From NCBI RefSeq assembly GCF_011387195.1, contig NZ_CP046919.1, positions 558,001 to 622,000 of the forward strand: a stretch of DNA of 64,000 nucleotides. Direction: 5' to 3'. The notes under the pieces were generated by a model, which was given only the letters and a program-made list of their open reading frames with translations, did not search any database and was not told the origin of the DNA. Positions 35,529-46,095 of this stretch are shown piece by piece. Each line of letters opens with the position of its first letter. The stretch's first letter is position 1. Origin of the DNA: Streptococcus ruminicola (GTDB taxonomy: Bacteria > Bacillota > Bacilli > Lactobacillales > Streptococcaceae). A program made the translations under genes and the position numbers.

Positions 35529-36461
35529 TTAAAAATTTTCCTGAATCCAGTTAGAAATTTTCTGACGTTCTTTAATCCAAAGCGGACGATCATCGTAAGA
35601 ATAGGTCCTATTAGTTAAGAAAATCGTCGCTTTTTGTTCTTTGCGATTAATAGCCACATAAGTCCCCGTATAACCTGTGTGGTCAAGCCAATCTCCCTCT
35701 TTATTCCAAGCCAGCGAGCGTTCTTTATTAGCATGACTAAAGTTTTGCCAAATATCACGCGCAAAATCATCCGTCAGATAATGCTGACACAGCTTTTCAA
35801 GGTCAGCTAGATTAGAAAATAGCCCAGCTGAGCCAGCGTGATTTTTAAGCACCCTAGCTTTAGGGTCATGGACAACTCCGTCAGAAATCCCTGCTACCGT
35901 TGGCACAGCACCTTTAACTGGTCCAAAACCTGTCTTAGTCATGTCAAAAGGTTCAAACACTTTTTCCTTGAAAATCTCATCTAAAGATTTTCCAAAAATA
36001 CCTTCTAACATGAAACCAAGCAATAAAAAGTTAATATCTGTGTACAAGAAATCTTTTTTATCTTCTACCGTAATGTGATTAATAGCCTCTTTTAACTCCT
36101 TGGCGTTAAGTGCATCACGATTCGGAATAAAAGGATTAATTCCACTGCTATGTGTTAAGAGCTGGCGAAGCGTCAGTTTTTCCTCATGAAAATCAGGATA
36201 ATACTGCTTAAGCGGTGCATCAATATCCAACATTCCTTCACGGACAAGTGAAATAACAACCGTTCCGACACCAACCACCTTAGATACAGAGGCCAGATCA
36301 TAAACTAAACCAGAAACAACAGGAGTCTTACCATCAATCGTTCCAATATAATGCTCATTCCATTGATTGTCTTTAAAAAGAGCTAAACTAGCTCCATGAT
36401 AAATATTGCGATCGATTTGATTATTGATAATGTCTAGCAAATCTGTCATTTGATAAACCAA
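35529..36461 (-). CDS. Beta-lactamase-fold serine hydrolase
   Basis: A 310-residue class C beta-lactamase/EstB-type enzyme. The Ser-x-x-Lys nucleophile motif is ASVSKVVG (about 56-60), LYTDINF (about 140) takes the Tyr-x-Asn position with Asp in place of Asn-neighbour residues, and LDHTGYTG (about 262) the Lys-Thr-Gly position as His-Thr-Gly. No signal peptide, so probably a cytoplasmic esterase or peptidase rather than a penicillin-binding protein. It overlaps cppA by 16 bases and is co-transcribed with it. Confidence 0.82.
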   Translation of the reverse strand: MVYQMTDLLDIINNQIDRNIYHGASLALFKDNQWNEHYIGTIDGKTPVVSGLVYDLASVSKVVGVGTVVISLVREGMLDIDAPLKQYYPDFHEEKLTLRQLLTHSSGINPFIPNRDALNAKELKEAINHITVEDKKDFLYTDINFLLLGFMLEGIFGKSLDEIFKEKVFEPFDMTKTGFGPVKGAVPTVAGISDGVVHDPKARVLKNHAGSAGLFSNLADLEKLCQHYLTDDFARDIWQNFSHANKERSLAWNKEGDWLDHTGYTGTYVAINRKEQKATIFLTNRTYSYDDRPLWIKERQKISNWIQENF

Positions 36462-37192
36462 ATTTCAACTTGACTAGGATCCGAAAGAACCAAAACACTT
36501 TCTTTTTTATCTAAATAGATAGATTGTCCTTTAGCCTCTAAATAATCAGCCAAAGCTTTAAGATCGTAGTTCTTAGGAACCTTAAATTCTAGGATTTCCA
36601 AATCCCATGTTTTTTGAGGGTCAACAGTTAAATCTGCTCCATTTCCTTGTTCAAACTGAAGATCTAACGGCAATTTACCTCCGAATACGGTTTGATAAAA
36701 AGCTTGTGTGCCAGCTTTGTCAGCAACATTAAGTGTCAAACTTTCAAAATGGAACTCAGAAACTTCTTTTAAATCATCATTTTCAGGAAATGTTTTGTTC
36801 TCAATTTCTCTTAATTCATGGATGTTATCTTCTGAATGCAAGAGGAAAAGGTCACCTTCTGGAGATACTGTCTCAAAAGCATAACCACGTTTACCTTTGA
36901 AAAGTCGTTCCACATCGATGCCGTTACCTAAAATACCTTCAATTTCAGCTGCTTTAGGAATTTTAACGACAATTCTATTAATCTTTTTGTCACCTTCAAC
37001 AGCACGAGTATCTGGTGCTGGTGATTCTTCAATGACGAAACGAGCATTTCGTTGTTTTGTTGAAAATACAGCAATAGCATTTTCTTCGTTCACTAACTTA
37101 AAGCCTAATTTTTGATAAAAATCAATGTTATGATCACGATTGTTGATACGTAAAACGGGATGCCTAAACGTGACTCCGTTAAATAAAGTCAT
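36446..37192 (-). CDS. cppA: CppA-family VOC-fold protein
   Basis: 248 residues with two glyoxalase/VOC-like halves (HPVLRINNRDHNIDFYQKLG and FHFESLTLNVADKAGTQAFY). It matches the streptococcal CppA layout (CppA_N and CppA_C). CppA was named as a complement C3-degrading factor, but the fold and the lack of a signal peptide point to an intracellular metal-dependent enzyme; the activity is uncertain. GAGGAGATAATT precedes the ATG. Confidence 0.85.
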   Translation of the reverse strand: MTLFNGVTFRHPVLRINNRDHNIDFYQKLGFKLVNEENAIAVFSTKQRNARFVIEESPAPDTRAVEGDKKINRIVVKIPKAAEIEGILGNGIDVERLFKGKRGYAFETVSPEGDLFLLHSEDNIHELREIENKTFPENDDLKEVSEFHFESLTLNVADKAGTQAFYQTVFGGKLPLDLQFEQGNGADLTVDPQKTWDLEILEFKVPKNYDLKALADYLEAKGQSIYLDKKESVLVLSDPSQVEIWFIK

Positions 37193-37267
37193 AATTATCT
37201 CCTCACAGTGTTTTTTGTTAGATTATGTTGTACAAGTTCTTACAAAAATAAGGACCGGGTCTTTTCT

Positions 37268-37296
37268 ATTTTAGAAAAAAATAGTCAGTTTGACAA
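37268..37296 (-). promoter_or_regulatory. cppA operon promoter
   Basis: Minus strand TTGTCA (37296-37291), 17-base spacer, TAAAAT (37273-37268). Confidence 0.65.
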
Positions 37297-37317
37297 GAAA
37301 TTATGCTCTCCGAGCCT

Positions 37318-37345
37318 AATAAAAAAGAACCCGAAGGTTCTTTTC
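37318..37345 (-). terminator. glpF terminator
   Basis: AAGAACC-CGAA-GGTTCTT hairpin (UUCG tetraloop on the minus strand) followed by T's. Confidence 0.85.
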
Positions 37346-37365
37346 TGGTTTATTATCTGGTTATC

Positions 37366-38211
37366 TTATAGGTATAAGAATTTGAACAAGGCAACTGCAG
37401 CTACACCAGCAAGGATTGGAGCTACAACTGGTACCCATGAATACCACCATTTAGAATCGCCTTTGTGTTCACCAAGAATTGATTTTGGAAGCAAAGCATG
37501 GACGATACGTGGACCAAGGTCACGTGCAGGGTTAAGACCAGGACCTGTAGGACCACCAAGTGAAGTTACAAGTGTCATAACAAGGAATCCGATACCCATG
37601 TGAGCAACAGCAAGTGAACCTGTAGTGTAAGGAGCAACTTGAGTTGCAGCTGTAGAAGCATCATAACCTGCAGCAGTCAATTGAGAAATCAATTGTGCAC
37701 CGAAGTAGTTTTTAGTAAGAGCCATTGCACCAAAGAAAAGTACAAATGATCCAAGGAACTCGTTCAAGAAACCATTAACCCATGCAGCTTTGTGGCTTTC
37801 TTTTGTACCATCGTCAACAGCTGAGATAGTTGAGAATGAACCAAGGATAGCATTTGGGTTTTCAGTTTGAAGGTAGTATGGTTTGTGAACCATAACAACA
37901 AGCAATTGACCAAACATTGCACCAAGTACTTGAGCGATGATGTATTGAGCAACGTGTGACCATTCAAACATACCTGAAACTGCAAGTGCAATTGTGAAAG
38001 CAGGGTTGATGTGGTTACCTGAAACGTTACCAAACATAAGAGCTGGCATCATAACACCAAAACCATAACCAAGAGCGATGATAACCCAACCTGAGTTGTG
38101 TCCTTTTGTACCTTTAAGATCAACGTTTGCAACAGCACCGTTACCAAGGATGATAAGAAGAGCTGTTCCAATAAATTCTGTGATGTATTTCACAGTCCAT
38201 GAAAAGTCCAT
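37366..38211 (-). CDS. Aquaglyceroporin (glycerol uptake facilitator family)
   Basis: A 281-residue channel with six membrane spans and the two half-helices NHINPAFTIA and GLNPARDLGPR. Asp after the second NPAR is the mark of glycerol-permeable members. An extended loop (LQTENPNAILGSFSTISAV ...) makes it longer than GlpF of E. coli, like the Gla-type channels of lactic acid bacteria. GGAGG precedes the ATG. Divergent from pepX. Confidence 0.92.
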   Translation of the reverse strand: MDFSWTVKYITEFIGTALLIILGNGAVANVDLKGTKGHNSGWVIIALGYGFGVMMPALMFGNVSGNHINPAFTIALAVSGMFEWSHVAQYIIAQVLGAMFGQLLVVMVHKPYYLQTENPNAILGSFSTISAVDDGTKESHKAAWVNGFLNEFLGSFVLFFGAMALTKNYFGAQLISQLTAAGYDASTAATQVAPYTTGSLAVAHMGIGFLVMTLVTSLGGPTGPGLNPARDLGPRIVHALLPKSILGEHKGDSKWWYSWVPVVAPILAGVAAVALFKFLYL

Positions 38212-38243
38212 GTCTTTTTGTTTCCTCCAAAAAAAAATATAGT

Positions 38244-38313
38244 TTAGACAACTAACATTTTATCAAGTATAATAGATAATGTAAAGGTTATCTGTAAAAT
38301 TAAAACGTTTACT
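38244..38313. promoter_or_regulatory. pepX/glpF divergent promoter region with cre site
   Basis: For pepX, TAGACA ... TATAAT (38267-38272) with a 17-base spacer. For glpF on the minus strand, TTTACA ... TAAAAT. TTAAAACGTTTACT (38300-38313) matches the cre consensus at 13 of 14 positions; it lies downstream of the pepX start and upstream of the glpF -35. Confidence 0.6.
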
Positions 38314-38332
38314 TTTAGAAGGAGAAATTTTC

Positions 38333-40615
38333 ATGAAATATAACCAATTCTCTTACATACCAAGGCCTGCCGATGCTTGTGAACAAGAATTACAAGCTCT
38401 TGGATTTGAGCTTAACAAACGTCAATCTGATAAAGAGGCACTGGAGCACTTCTGTCGTAAGATTTTCTTTAATTATAAAGACACGGATTACCCACTTCAC
38501 AATCTTATCGCAGATTTCGAGACAGATTTACTGACATTTTTCCAATCTGATCGTCCGCTAACGGCAGATATTTTTTATACCGTTGCCCTTCAATTACTCG
38601 GATTCACACCACACGTTGATTTTACAGATACAACTAACTTTTTAGAGAAAATCGATTTTCCAATCAATTATCAAAAAGGACACGTTATTGAAGCCCTTTA
38701 CCACCTGCTTGTTAGCCGCCAAAAAGGCGGAATGACTTTACTTGATGATTTAATCAGTAAAGGTCTGATTCCAGTTGATAATGATTACCATTTCTTCAAC
38801 GGCAAATCTTTAGCAACCTTTGATACGAATGACTTGATTCGTGAAGTTGTCTACGTTCAATCTCCTCTTGATACCGATCAAGATGGACAATTGGATTTGA
38901 TTAAAGTCAATATCATTCGACCAAATACCAAATATCAAGTGCCAACTATGATGACAGCAAGCCCTTATCATGAAGGAACAAATATTGTTGCTAACGACAA
39001 GAAACTTTACAAAATGGAAGGCGACTTAGCCATCAAATCTGCTGGTAAAATCAGTGTGGAGACACGTGACTTCGAGCCACTTGAAACTCCTGAGCTAGAC
39101 CTTCCAGTCGGTGATGCTGAAGAAAGTTTTAGCTTTATCAATCCTTATACCTTGAATGACTATTTCTTAGCTCGTGGATTTGCTAATATCTACGTTTCTG
39201 GTGTTGGAACCGCTGGCTCAAATGGCTTTATGACAAGTGGTGACTACGCTCAAGTTGAAAGCTTTAAAGCTGTTATCGATTGGTTAAATGGCAGAGCCAT
39301 TGCCTTTTCTAGCCATCGCCGTGACCAAAAAGTGCTAGCTGATTGGTCAAATGGTTTAGTTTGTACCACTGGTAAATCTTATCTCGGAACTATGTCAACT
39401 GCCCTTGCGACAACGGGTGTAGAAGGGCTAAAAGTCATCATTGCAGAATCAGCCATTTCATCTTGGTACGACTACTACCGTGAAAATGGTCTTGTCTGCA
39501 GCCCTGGTGGTTACCCTGGTGAAGACCTCGATGTCCTTACCGAATTGACTTACTCACGTAATTTGCTTTCTGGTGATTATCTCCGTAACAACGCACACTA
39601 TCAAGAACTTTTAGATGAACAATCTTCAGAACTTGATCGTACTTCTGGTGATTACAACCAATTCTGGCATGACCGCAACTATCTTCCACATGCTGATAAA
39701 GTTAAAGCTACTTGTGTTTACACTCACGGTCTTCAAGACTGGAACGTTAAACCACGTCACATTTTTAACATTTTTAACGCATTGCCAAGCTCTGTTGAAA
39801 AGCATGCCTTCCTTCACAATGGAGAACATGTCTACATGCACAACTGGCAATCTATTGATTTTCGTGAAAGCATGAATGCTTTGCTCTCTCAAAAACTCTT
39901 AGGTCAAGATAATCACTTTGATTTACCAACATTGATTTGGCAAGATAATAGTCAAGAACAAACATGGACAAGTCGTTTAACACAATTTGGTAGTGTTAAC
40001 CAAGAAACACTACCTCTTGGCAAAGATCGTCAAATTATTGATAACCATTATGGTAAAGATGACTTTGAACGATATAGTAAAAACTTCCATACTTTCAAGA
40101 CAGATTTATTTGCTGGAAAAGCAAACAGTATCTGCGTTGATATTCCACTCCACAAAGACTATCACATCAACGGACAAATAACCCTACATTTAACACTGAA
40201 ATCAAGTGAAAATAAAGGACTCTTGTCTGCACAAGTGCTTGATTACGGTCAGAAAAAACGTTTCAAAGATGTGCCAACTAATCGTGCTTTACATGCTATC
40301 GATAATGGTCGCAACTTCTCACGCGAAGCTCTTAAGGAACTCCCATTTGTCAAAACACAAGAACGTGTCATCACAAAAGGTGTCCTTAATCTGCAAAATC
40401 GAAACGATTTGCTAACTGTCGAAGATATCAAACCAAATGAGTGGATGACTCTTGATTTTACCCTTCAACCAAGTATCTACAAACTTCAAAAAGGTGATAA
40501 TTTACGTGTCCTTCTCTACACTACAGACTTTGAACACACTATCCGCGACAATAGCAATTATATTTTAACCGTTGACTTAGACCAATCAAGCATTAGTCTT
40601 CCGGTAGAAAAATAA
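38333..40615 (+). CDS. pepX: Xaa-Pro dipeptidyl-peptidase
   Basis: Releases X-Pro dipeptides from peptides, important for casein- or proline-rich peptide use. 760 residues, serine peptidase family S15: catalytic Ser349 in GKSYLGTMS, an N-terminal helical domain (about 1-140), and a C-terminal jelly-roll domain (about 540-760). Catalytic Asp/His likely in HGLQDWNV and [23 protein letters not shown] precedes the ATG. Cytoplasmic. Confidence 0.97.
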   Translation: MKYNQFSYIPRPADACEQELQALGFELNKRQSDKEALEHFCRKIFFNYKDTDYPLHNLIADFETDLLTFFQSDRPLTADIFYTVALQLLGFTPHVDFTDTTNFLEKIDFPINYQKGHVIEALYHLLVSRQKGGMTLLDDLISKGLIPVDNDYHFFNGKSLATFDTNDLIREVVYVQSPLDTDQDGQLDLIKVNIIRPNTKYQVPTMMTASPYHEGTNIVANDKKLYKMEGDLAIKSAGKISVETRDFEPLETPELDLPVGDAEESFSFINPYTLNDYFLARGFANIYVSGVGTAGSNGFMTSGDYAQVESFKAVIDWLNGRAIAFSSHRRDQKVLADWSNGLVCTTGKSYLGTMSTALATTGVEGLKVIIAESAISSWYDYYRENGLVCSPGGYPGEDLDVLTELTYSRNLLSGDYLRNNAHYQELLDEQSSELDRTSGDYNQFWHDRNYLPHADKVKATCVYTHGLQDWNVKPRHIFNIFNALPSSVEKHAFLHNGEHVYMHNWQSIDFRESMNALLSQKLLGQDNHFDLPTLIWQDNSQEQTWTSRLTQFGSVNQETLPLGKDRQIIDNHYGKDDFERYSKNFHTFKTDLFAGKANSICVDIPLHKDYHINGQITLHLTLKSSENKGLLSAQVLDYGQKKRFKDVPTNRALHAIDNGRNFSREALKELPFVKTQERVITKGVLNLQNRNDLLTVEDIKPNEWMTLDFTLQPSIYKLQKGDNLRVLLYTTDFEHTIRDNSNYILTVDLDQSSISLPVEK

Positions 40616-40619
40616 TTAT

Positions 40620-40652
40620 AAAAAGGTTGAACCCTAGGTTCAACCTTTTTTA
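40620..40652. terminator. Bidirectional terminator (pepX and pst operon)
   Basis: AAAAGGTTGAACC and GGTTCAACCTTTT arms with a CTA loop between converging genes. Confidence 0.88.
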
Positions 40653-42302
40653 TTTATGAAATGTTAGTAACATCTGTGTTCCAATATTTTCCTGACTTCT
40701 GACTTGGATAGTAGCCTCATGAAGTTTTAAAGCATGTTTGACAATAGACAAACCAAGACCAGTTCCACCAACTTTTCTTGAGCGACTTTTATCAACACGA
40801 TAGAAGCGTTCAAAAATCCGTTCTTGTTCTTCTTTTGGAATGCCAAGACCAGTATCCTTAATAGCTAAGAAAACGTATTTTTCATCCGATGTTATTGTAA
40901 CTTCGACGCTTCCTTTATCACGGTTATAAGTAATAGCATTATCGCAGAGATTGTACAAAACTGAGTGAATCAAAGCAGGATTTCCTAGCATCATGGTTGG
41001 CTGACCTGTTAAGTGTAAATGGATCTGTCTCTGACTAGCTTTGGTAGACAAACTATCAAGAACATTTTTAGCAATTGCATAGATGTCCAATGTTTCCATA
41101 GGTACCTGATCAGTCTCATCCAAATGTGAAAGATTGATAATATCTTCAACTAGTTGAACCATGCGCTTAGATTCTTTGTAAATTTTGCCTGCAAAATAAG
41201 GAGCATCCTCACTTGAAACCATTCCATTAACTAGCATCTCTGAGTATCCCGAGATAACATGTAAAGGTGTCTTTAATTCATGTGAGACATTAGCCGTAAA
41301 TTCATGACGCAGCTGCTCAATTTGTAATTGTTCCGTCACATCAAATAAAAGAATGACCAAACCTGTCACATGACCATCAAATAAAATCGGGCGAATCAGA
41401 ACTTTATAACTCTCTTTGTCAAAATGAATAATTCCCTCTTGCTTATGACCAGCTAGACCTGATTTTAACCATTTATGAAACGACAAGTCTCTCGTAATTT
41501 GTAAGATGTCTTTTCCAAGACAAGTTTGATCTGTCTGAAAAAGTTGTTGCGCCGCGTCATTAATACTAATCACCTGACACTTAGCATCCAACAAAATAAT
41601 ACCTTCTTTGATTTTTGAAATGATGGTATCAAATTCTTCTTTTTTCTGGTTTAACAAGGCTTCTTGCTTACTCAACGCTTTTTGATGATGATCAATTCGT
41701 CTTAACAAAGGAGAAATTTCATCATAAGCTTCATTTTGCAGTGGCTGATCTAGATCTAAATCATTTAGAGGAGCCACAATACGTTTGGCAGTATATCGCG
41801 CAACCCAGATTGATAAAGCAATAGCTAATATGATAATCAAGGCAAATGGTTGAAACATGCGAATATACAGTAATAATAAGCTGTGCTGTGTCACTGATAA
41901 TCGGATAACCGTTCCGTCATCAAGACGCTGTGCTAAATACAAGGACTTAGTTGTTAAAGTAGATGAATAGCGCGTGCTTTCTCCATAACCATCTGCCAAG
42001 GCTTCCTTGAATTCTTTCCGATTAGCATGATTATCCATCTTCTTTGCATTAGACTGACTATCATAAAGAACATCTCCTTTATGGTCAATCCAAGTCATTC
42101 GAACTCCTGATACCTTAAGGTGATTAAAATAGCTTTTTCCCTCAAGATTAACCCCTTGGGCAACTAAGGACGTCTCTGTCTGAAGTTGTTCTTTTTGTAC
42201 TTGAGCAAAATAGCTATAGAGAACCCCCATAATCAGCATAATTGCTAAAAAGAGAATTCCCAAAGTTACCATAAGCGTCGAACGAAAAATCTTCTTAACC
42301 AT
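40650..42302 (-). CDS. pnpS: PnpS/PhoR-type sensor histidine kinase
   Basis: Phosphate-responsive kinase partnered with the next-upstream regulator. About 550 residues from ATG 42302, which overlaps the regulator's end by 8 bases with GGAGG upstream. It has two membrane spans flanking a short outer domain (about 15-155), HAMP-like linker, PAS domain (about 230-330), the phospho-acceptor His in HELKTPLHVISGYSEML, and the N, G1 (DTGLGIPKEEQ) and G2 (GGTGLGLSIV) ATPase boxes. Last gene of the pst operon. Confidence 0.93.
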   Translation of the reverse strand: MVKKIFRSTLMVTLGILFLAIMLIMGVLYSYFAQVQKEQLQTETSLVAQGVNLEGKSYFNHLKVSGVRMTWIDHKGDVLYDSQSNAKKMDNHANRKEFKEALADGYGESTRYSSTLTTKSLYLAQRLDDGTVIRLSVTQHSLLLLYIRMFQPFALIIILAIALSIWVARYTAKRIVAPLNDLDLDQPLQNEAYDEISPLLRRIDHHQKALSKQEALLNQKKEEFDTIISKIKEGIILLDAKCQVISINDAAQQLFQTDQTCLGKDILQITRDLSFHKWLKSGLAGHKQEGIIHFDKESYKVLIRPILFDGHVTGLVILLFDVTEQLQIEQLRHEFTANVSHELKTPLHVISGYSEMLVNGMVSSEDAPYFAGKIYKESKRMVQLVEDIINLSHLDETDQVPMETLDIYAIAKNVLDSLSTKASQRQIHLHLTGQPTMMLGNPALIHSVLYNLCDNAITYNRDKGSVEVTITSDEKYVFLAIKDTGLGIPKEEQERIFERFYRVDKSRSRKVGGTGLGLSIVKHALKLHEATIQVRSQENIGTQMLLTFHK

Positions 42303-42972
42303 TGTCATCCTCCAGGCGATAACCGACACCACGAATCGTTTGAATATAATGGCTAGCATCACCAAGTTTTGTTCGCAGCGTTCCAATATGGACATCCACA
42401 GTTCTCGTTTCACCTAAAAAATCATCTCCCCAGACTTGTTTAAGTAGATCTTGTCTGGTAAATACACGATTGGGATTTTTCAGCAAAAGAGCAAGAAGTT
42501 CAAACTCTTTCAGAGTTAAATGAATCACTTGATTATCTTTTTTAACAATATAATTTTCCACATCTAGTGATAAATTTCCAAGCTGTAGTTGCTTAGGAGC
42601 AGGTGCTTTTTGACTTCGACGCAAAACAGCCTTAATTCGTGAAATCATCTCCATCATGCCAAAAGGCTTAACAAGATAATCATCGGCTCCCATATCTAGC
42701 CCTTTTACCTTGTCGTATTCCGTTCCTTTGGCTGTTGCCATAATGACTGGAATATCTGTAGTCATAGGTGTTCCTTCTAGCTTTTCTAAAATGGCTAAAC
42801 CATCACTTCCAGGCAACATAATATCTAATAAAACCAAATCAGGCTTTTGACTAGACACGGCTTGCCAAAAGTCATCAGCGTTTGGAAAGCCAAGAGCTTC
42901 AAAACCAGCTGTTTTTAAAGTATAGAGCATCAATTCACGGATATCATCATCGTCTTCAACACAGTAAATCAT
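42295..42972 (-). CDS. pnpR: PnpR/PhoB-type response regulator
   Basis: OmpR-family regulator, 225 residues: receiver with phospho-acceptor Asp50 (DLVLLDIMLPG) and winged-helix DNA-binding domain (FELLALLLKNPNRVFTRQDL). Overlaps phoU by four bases (ATGA) and pnpS by eight. It should bind the TTTACA repeats before pstS. Confidence 0.94.
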   Translation of the reverse strand: MIYCVEDDDDIRELMLYTLKTAGFEALGFPNADDFWQAVSSQKPDLVLLDIMLPGSDGLAILEKLEGTPMTTDIPVIMATAKGTEYDKVKGLDMGADDYLVKPFGMMEMISRIKAVLRRSQKAPAPKQLQLGNLSLDVENYIVKKDNQVIHLTLKEFELLALLLKNPNRVFTRQDLLKQVWGDDFLGETRTVDVHIGTLRTKLGDASHYIQTIRGVGYRLEDDNG

Positions 42973-43622
42973 ATGTCATCTCCATCTAATTGCCCAGTAA
43001 TGGAAAAAATCACCCATTTGGCAATATTAACCGTATGGTCACCGATACGTTCAATGTATTTGGCTACCATCAAGACATCAATAGCATGCTCGCCATCAAC
43101 ATCTTTGCCTGAAAAATATGTCATCAAATTTACCTTTATTGTATCAAAATCTTGGTCAACTGTATTGTCGTAACGAACAACCTGATTTGCCATCTCTTCA
43201 TTGTCGTATACAAAGGCATCAATACTGGTTGTTACCATACCTACAACATGGCCGACCATTTTTTGCAAATACTCTAACTCTGGTCCAGGTTGAATGTGAC
43301 CTTGATTCACAATTTCACCAATTTCTGCAGCTTGCGCTCCAATACGTTTCATGTCATAAACCATCTTCAATGCTGCTGAAACTCGCCTTAAATCTTTAGC
43401 AACAGGCTGTTGACGTAAGAGTAATTTCAAACACTGCTCCTCAATATCACGCTCAAGCCGTTCAATTTTCTGGTAGGTTTTAACCACATTGTTAACCAAA
43501 TACGAATCATCTTTCTTCAAAAATTGAACTGATTTTGAAATGACATCCTCACACAAGGCTCCCATCAGGATGACATTTTTCGTTAGCTCTTGCAGCTGAT
43601 TTTCAAATGTTGAACGAATCAT
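42969..43622 (-). CDS. phoU: PhoU phosphate-signalling protein
   Basis: A 217-residue all-helical PhoU protein with two repeated three-helix bundles and the metal-binding [13 protein letters not shown] signature. It links the Pst transporter to the PnpS kinase and dampens the response when phosphate is plentiful. Overlaps pstB by four bases. Confidence 0.95.
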   Translation of the reverse strand: MIRSTFENQLQELTKNVILMGALCEDVISKSVQFLKKDDSYLVNNVVKTYQKIERLERDIEEQCLKLLLRQQPVAKDLRRVSAALKMVYDMKRIGAQAAEIGEIVNQGHIQPGPELEYLQKMVGHVVGMVTTSIDAFVYDNEEMANQVVRYDNTVDQDFDTIKVNLMTYFSGKDVDGEHAIDVLMVAKYIERIGDHTVNIAKWVIFSITGQLDGDDI

Positions 43623-44368
43623 CCAAATCTCCCTGTAATATAATTTTCTGTTCTTTCATCTTGCGGCAGTGAAAAGAGCTGGCTTGTTTGATTACACTCA
43701 ACCAACTCCCCCATGAGAAAGAAAGCTGTCTTATCTGAAATTCTCACTGCTTGTTGCATATTATGTGTTACCATAACAATGCTGTATTTATCTTTTAAAG
43801 TAACTGCCAAATCTTCAATCTTTGATGTTGATATAGGATCAAGTGCGCTAGTCGGCTCATCCATCAGCAAGACCTCTGGTTCAATAGCCAAAGCACGCGC
43901 AATACAAAGACGCTGTTGCTGTCCACCTGATAATCCCATAGCTGATTTGTTCAAACGATCTTTGACCTCATCCCAAATAGCTGCTTGTTTTAAAGAGCGT
44001 TCAACAATTTCATCCAATTGAGCTTTCGCATGAATGCCATGTGTCCTTGGACCAAAAGCGATATTGTCATAAATACTCATTGGAAATGGATTAGGTTTTT
44101 GAAACACCATTCCGACTTTCTTGCGCAGACTATTGATATCAACATCTTGGTAAATATCCTTACCGTCTAGAATGACTTTTCCAGTAATGCGGCAATCTTT
44201 AACCAAATCATTCATACGGTTCAAACTTTTTAGCAAGGTTGATTTTCCACATCCTGATGGTCCAATGAAGGCAGTAATACCATTTGCTGGAATTTCCAAA
44301 TTAATCGATTTTAAGGCATGAAAATCACCATAATACAAATCTAAATTATCAACAATTAACTTACTCAT
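43619..44368 (-). CDS. pstB: Phosphate ABC transporter ATPase
   Basis: About 249 residues from ATG 44368 ([20 protein letters not shown]), overlapping pstA by eight bases. Walker [13 protein letters not shown] signature [15 protein letters not shown], Walker [12 protein letters not shown], typical of PstB. A GTG four codons upstream is an alternative start. Only one pstB is present here, whereas some streptococci have two. Confidence 0.95.
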   Translation of the reverse strand: MSKLIVDNLDLYYGDFHALKSINLEIPANGITAFIGPSGCGKSTLLKSLNRMNDLVKDCRITGKVILDGKDIYQDVDINSLRKKVGMVFQKPNPFPMSIYDNIAFGPRTHGIHAKAQLDEIVERSLKQAAIWDEVKDRLNKSAMGLSGGQQQRLCIARALAIEPEVLLMDEPTSALDPISTSKIEDLAVTLKDKYSIVMVTHNMQQAVRISDKTAFFLMGELVECNQTSQLFSLPQDERTENYITGRFG

Positions 44369-45239
44369 CACCCATCTCACTTCCTAAACGTCTAGCCACA
44401 AAACCAGATAAAATATTAATACCAATAACCAATCCTAAAAGAACTACCGCTGTTGCATAAGTCTGATTAAGATATAACCCCTCACCAGATATTGCATACA
44501 TGTGAACTGCTAAAGTTCGAGATGAACTAAAGATACTTCTTGCCACTTCTGCCACAGTCCCAGCTGTAAAAATCAAAGCTGCTGACTCTCCAATAATACG
44601 ACCAATCGCTAAAATAATCCCTGAGAAAACACCTGGTATTGCACTTGGCAAAACTATCTTAAAAATTGTCCGTAATTTTCCAGCCCCTAAAGCAAATGCT
44701 CCTTCTCGATAACCATCTGGAACAGATAGCAAAGCTTCTTCTATTGTACGCATAATCAAAGGAAGAATCATAATACTTAAAGTAATCGCACCAGATAGCA
44801 AAGATAATCCAAAGTGCGCATACTTAACAAAGAAAAGCGCTCCGAATAAACCATAAATAATTGAGGGAATCCCTGACAAAGTTTCAGTAGCAACTCTAAT
44901 AATTGCAACTAATGGATTGTTTCTTCTAGCGTATTCTGTCAGGTAAATAGAAGCACTGATTCCAACAGGAACAGCAATCAAAAGCGTCAATAAAGTTATC
45001 AGCAAGGTATTAATCAAAGCCGGTAACAAGGAAACATTTTTTGTCGTATAAGTTAAGGCAAATAGCCCTTTACTAAGATGAGGTGCTCCCTTGATTAGAA
45101 TATAAATGACAATAAAAGCAATGACTGAAAAACTCAGAAATGCCGCTAAATACACCATGCAAAATAAAATCATTGAAAGAGGATCTTTTTTACGAGAGTT
45201 AATACTTTGTTTGATATTTCTCTGATTGATATTTTTCAT
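44361..45239 (-). CDS. pstA: Phosphate ABC transporter permease PstA
   Basis: About 292 residues from ATG 45239 ([11 protein letters not shown]), six membrane spans and the ABC permease loop [20 protein letters not shown]. One base separates it from pstC. The first 30 residues are hydrophilic and basic, longer than average. Confidence 0.94.
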   Translation of the reverse strand: MKNINQRNIKQSINSRKKDPLSMILFCMVYLAAFLSFSVIAFIVIYILIKGAPHLSKGLFALTYTTKNVSLLPALINTLLITLLTLLIAVPVGISASIYLTEYARRNNPLVAIIRVATETLSGIPSIIYGLFGALFFVKYAHFGLSLLSGAITLSIMILPLIMRTIEEALLSVPDGYREGAFALGAGKLRTIFKIVLPSAIPGVFSGIILAIGRIIGESAALIFTAGTVAEVARSIFSSSRTLAVHMYAISGEGLYLNQTYATAVVLLGLVIGINILSGFVARRLGSEMGDE

Positions 45240-45240
45240 T

Positions 45241-46086
45241 CTAATCCTCTTTCCGTAACAATGAGAAAATAATATTAACAATCAGAACAAATAGAAATAG
45301 AATGACTGCCGTTCCGATTAGAGCCTGCCTATGAAGTCCTGATGAATACCCCATTTCCATAACAATATTTGTTGTTAGTGTTCGAACCCCTGAGGTTAAT
45401 GAGCTTGGTAAAATCGCCTGATTACCTGCTACCATAATAACAGCCATAGTCTCTCCAACAGCGCGACCAAGTCCGAGAATAACGGACGCCAATATGCCAC
45501 GTTTGGCAGCAGGAAGTACCACAAAAAATATACTTCTTTCATGAGAAGCTCCTAAAGCTAACCCACCTTCATAGTAATGATTTGGCACTGCCCGAATAGC
45601 TGACTCCGACACACTGACAATTGTTGGCAAAATCATTATTCCCAAAAGAATCGATGCCGTTAGTACTCCCATACCATAGCCACCAATATAATTACGAACA
45701 AACGGAACAAGAACAACCAAACCAAAGAATCCATAGACAACAGACGGAATCCCAGCCATTAAATTAATAGCTGACTTCAAAGGTTTATAAAGTATAGGCG
45801 GGCAAAACTTAGCCATAAAAACTGCCGTAAAAATACCAATCGGAACCCCAATGACTAAAGCACCCAAAGTCACATAAAGTGACCCAACAATCATCGGTAG
45901 AATACCAAATTCATTACTTGACGGGCGCCAAATTTCTCCCAGAAGAAAATTTTTAATGCCAATTTCTTTAATAGCAGGCAGTCCATTTGCCAACAAGAAA
46001 ATGCATATCAATAAAACTGAAACGATTGAAATACAGGCTGCTAAAAAGAAGACCCCCTGCATGATTTTTTCTTTTTTGTGATTCAT
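45241..46086 (-). CDS. pstC: Phosphate ABC transporter permease PstC
   Basis: 281 residues, six membrane spans and the permease loop SAIRAVPNHYYEGGLALGAS. Follows pstS by nine bases. Confidence 0.95.
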   Translation of the reverse strand: MNHKKEKIMQGVFFLAACISIVSVLLICIFLLANGLPAIKEIGIKNFLLGEIWRPSSNEFGILPMIVGSLYVTLGALVIGVPIGIFTAVFMAKFCPPILYKPLKSAINLMAGIPSVVYGFFGLVVLVPFVRNYIGGYGMGVLTASILLGIMILPTIVSVSESAIRAVPNHYYEGGLALGASHERSIFFVVLPAAKRGILASVILGLGRAVGETMAVIMVAGNQAILPSSLTSGVRTLTTNIVMEMGYSSGLHRQALIGTAVILFLFVLIVNIIFSLLRKED

Positions 46087-46095
46087 GACATCCTC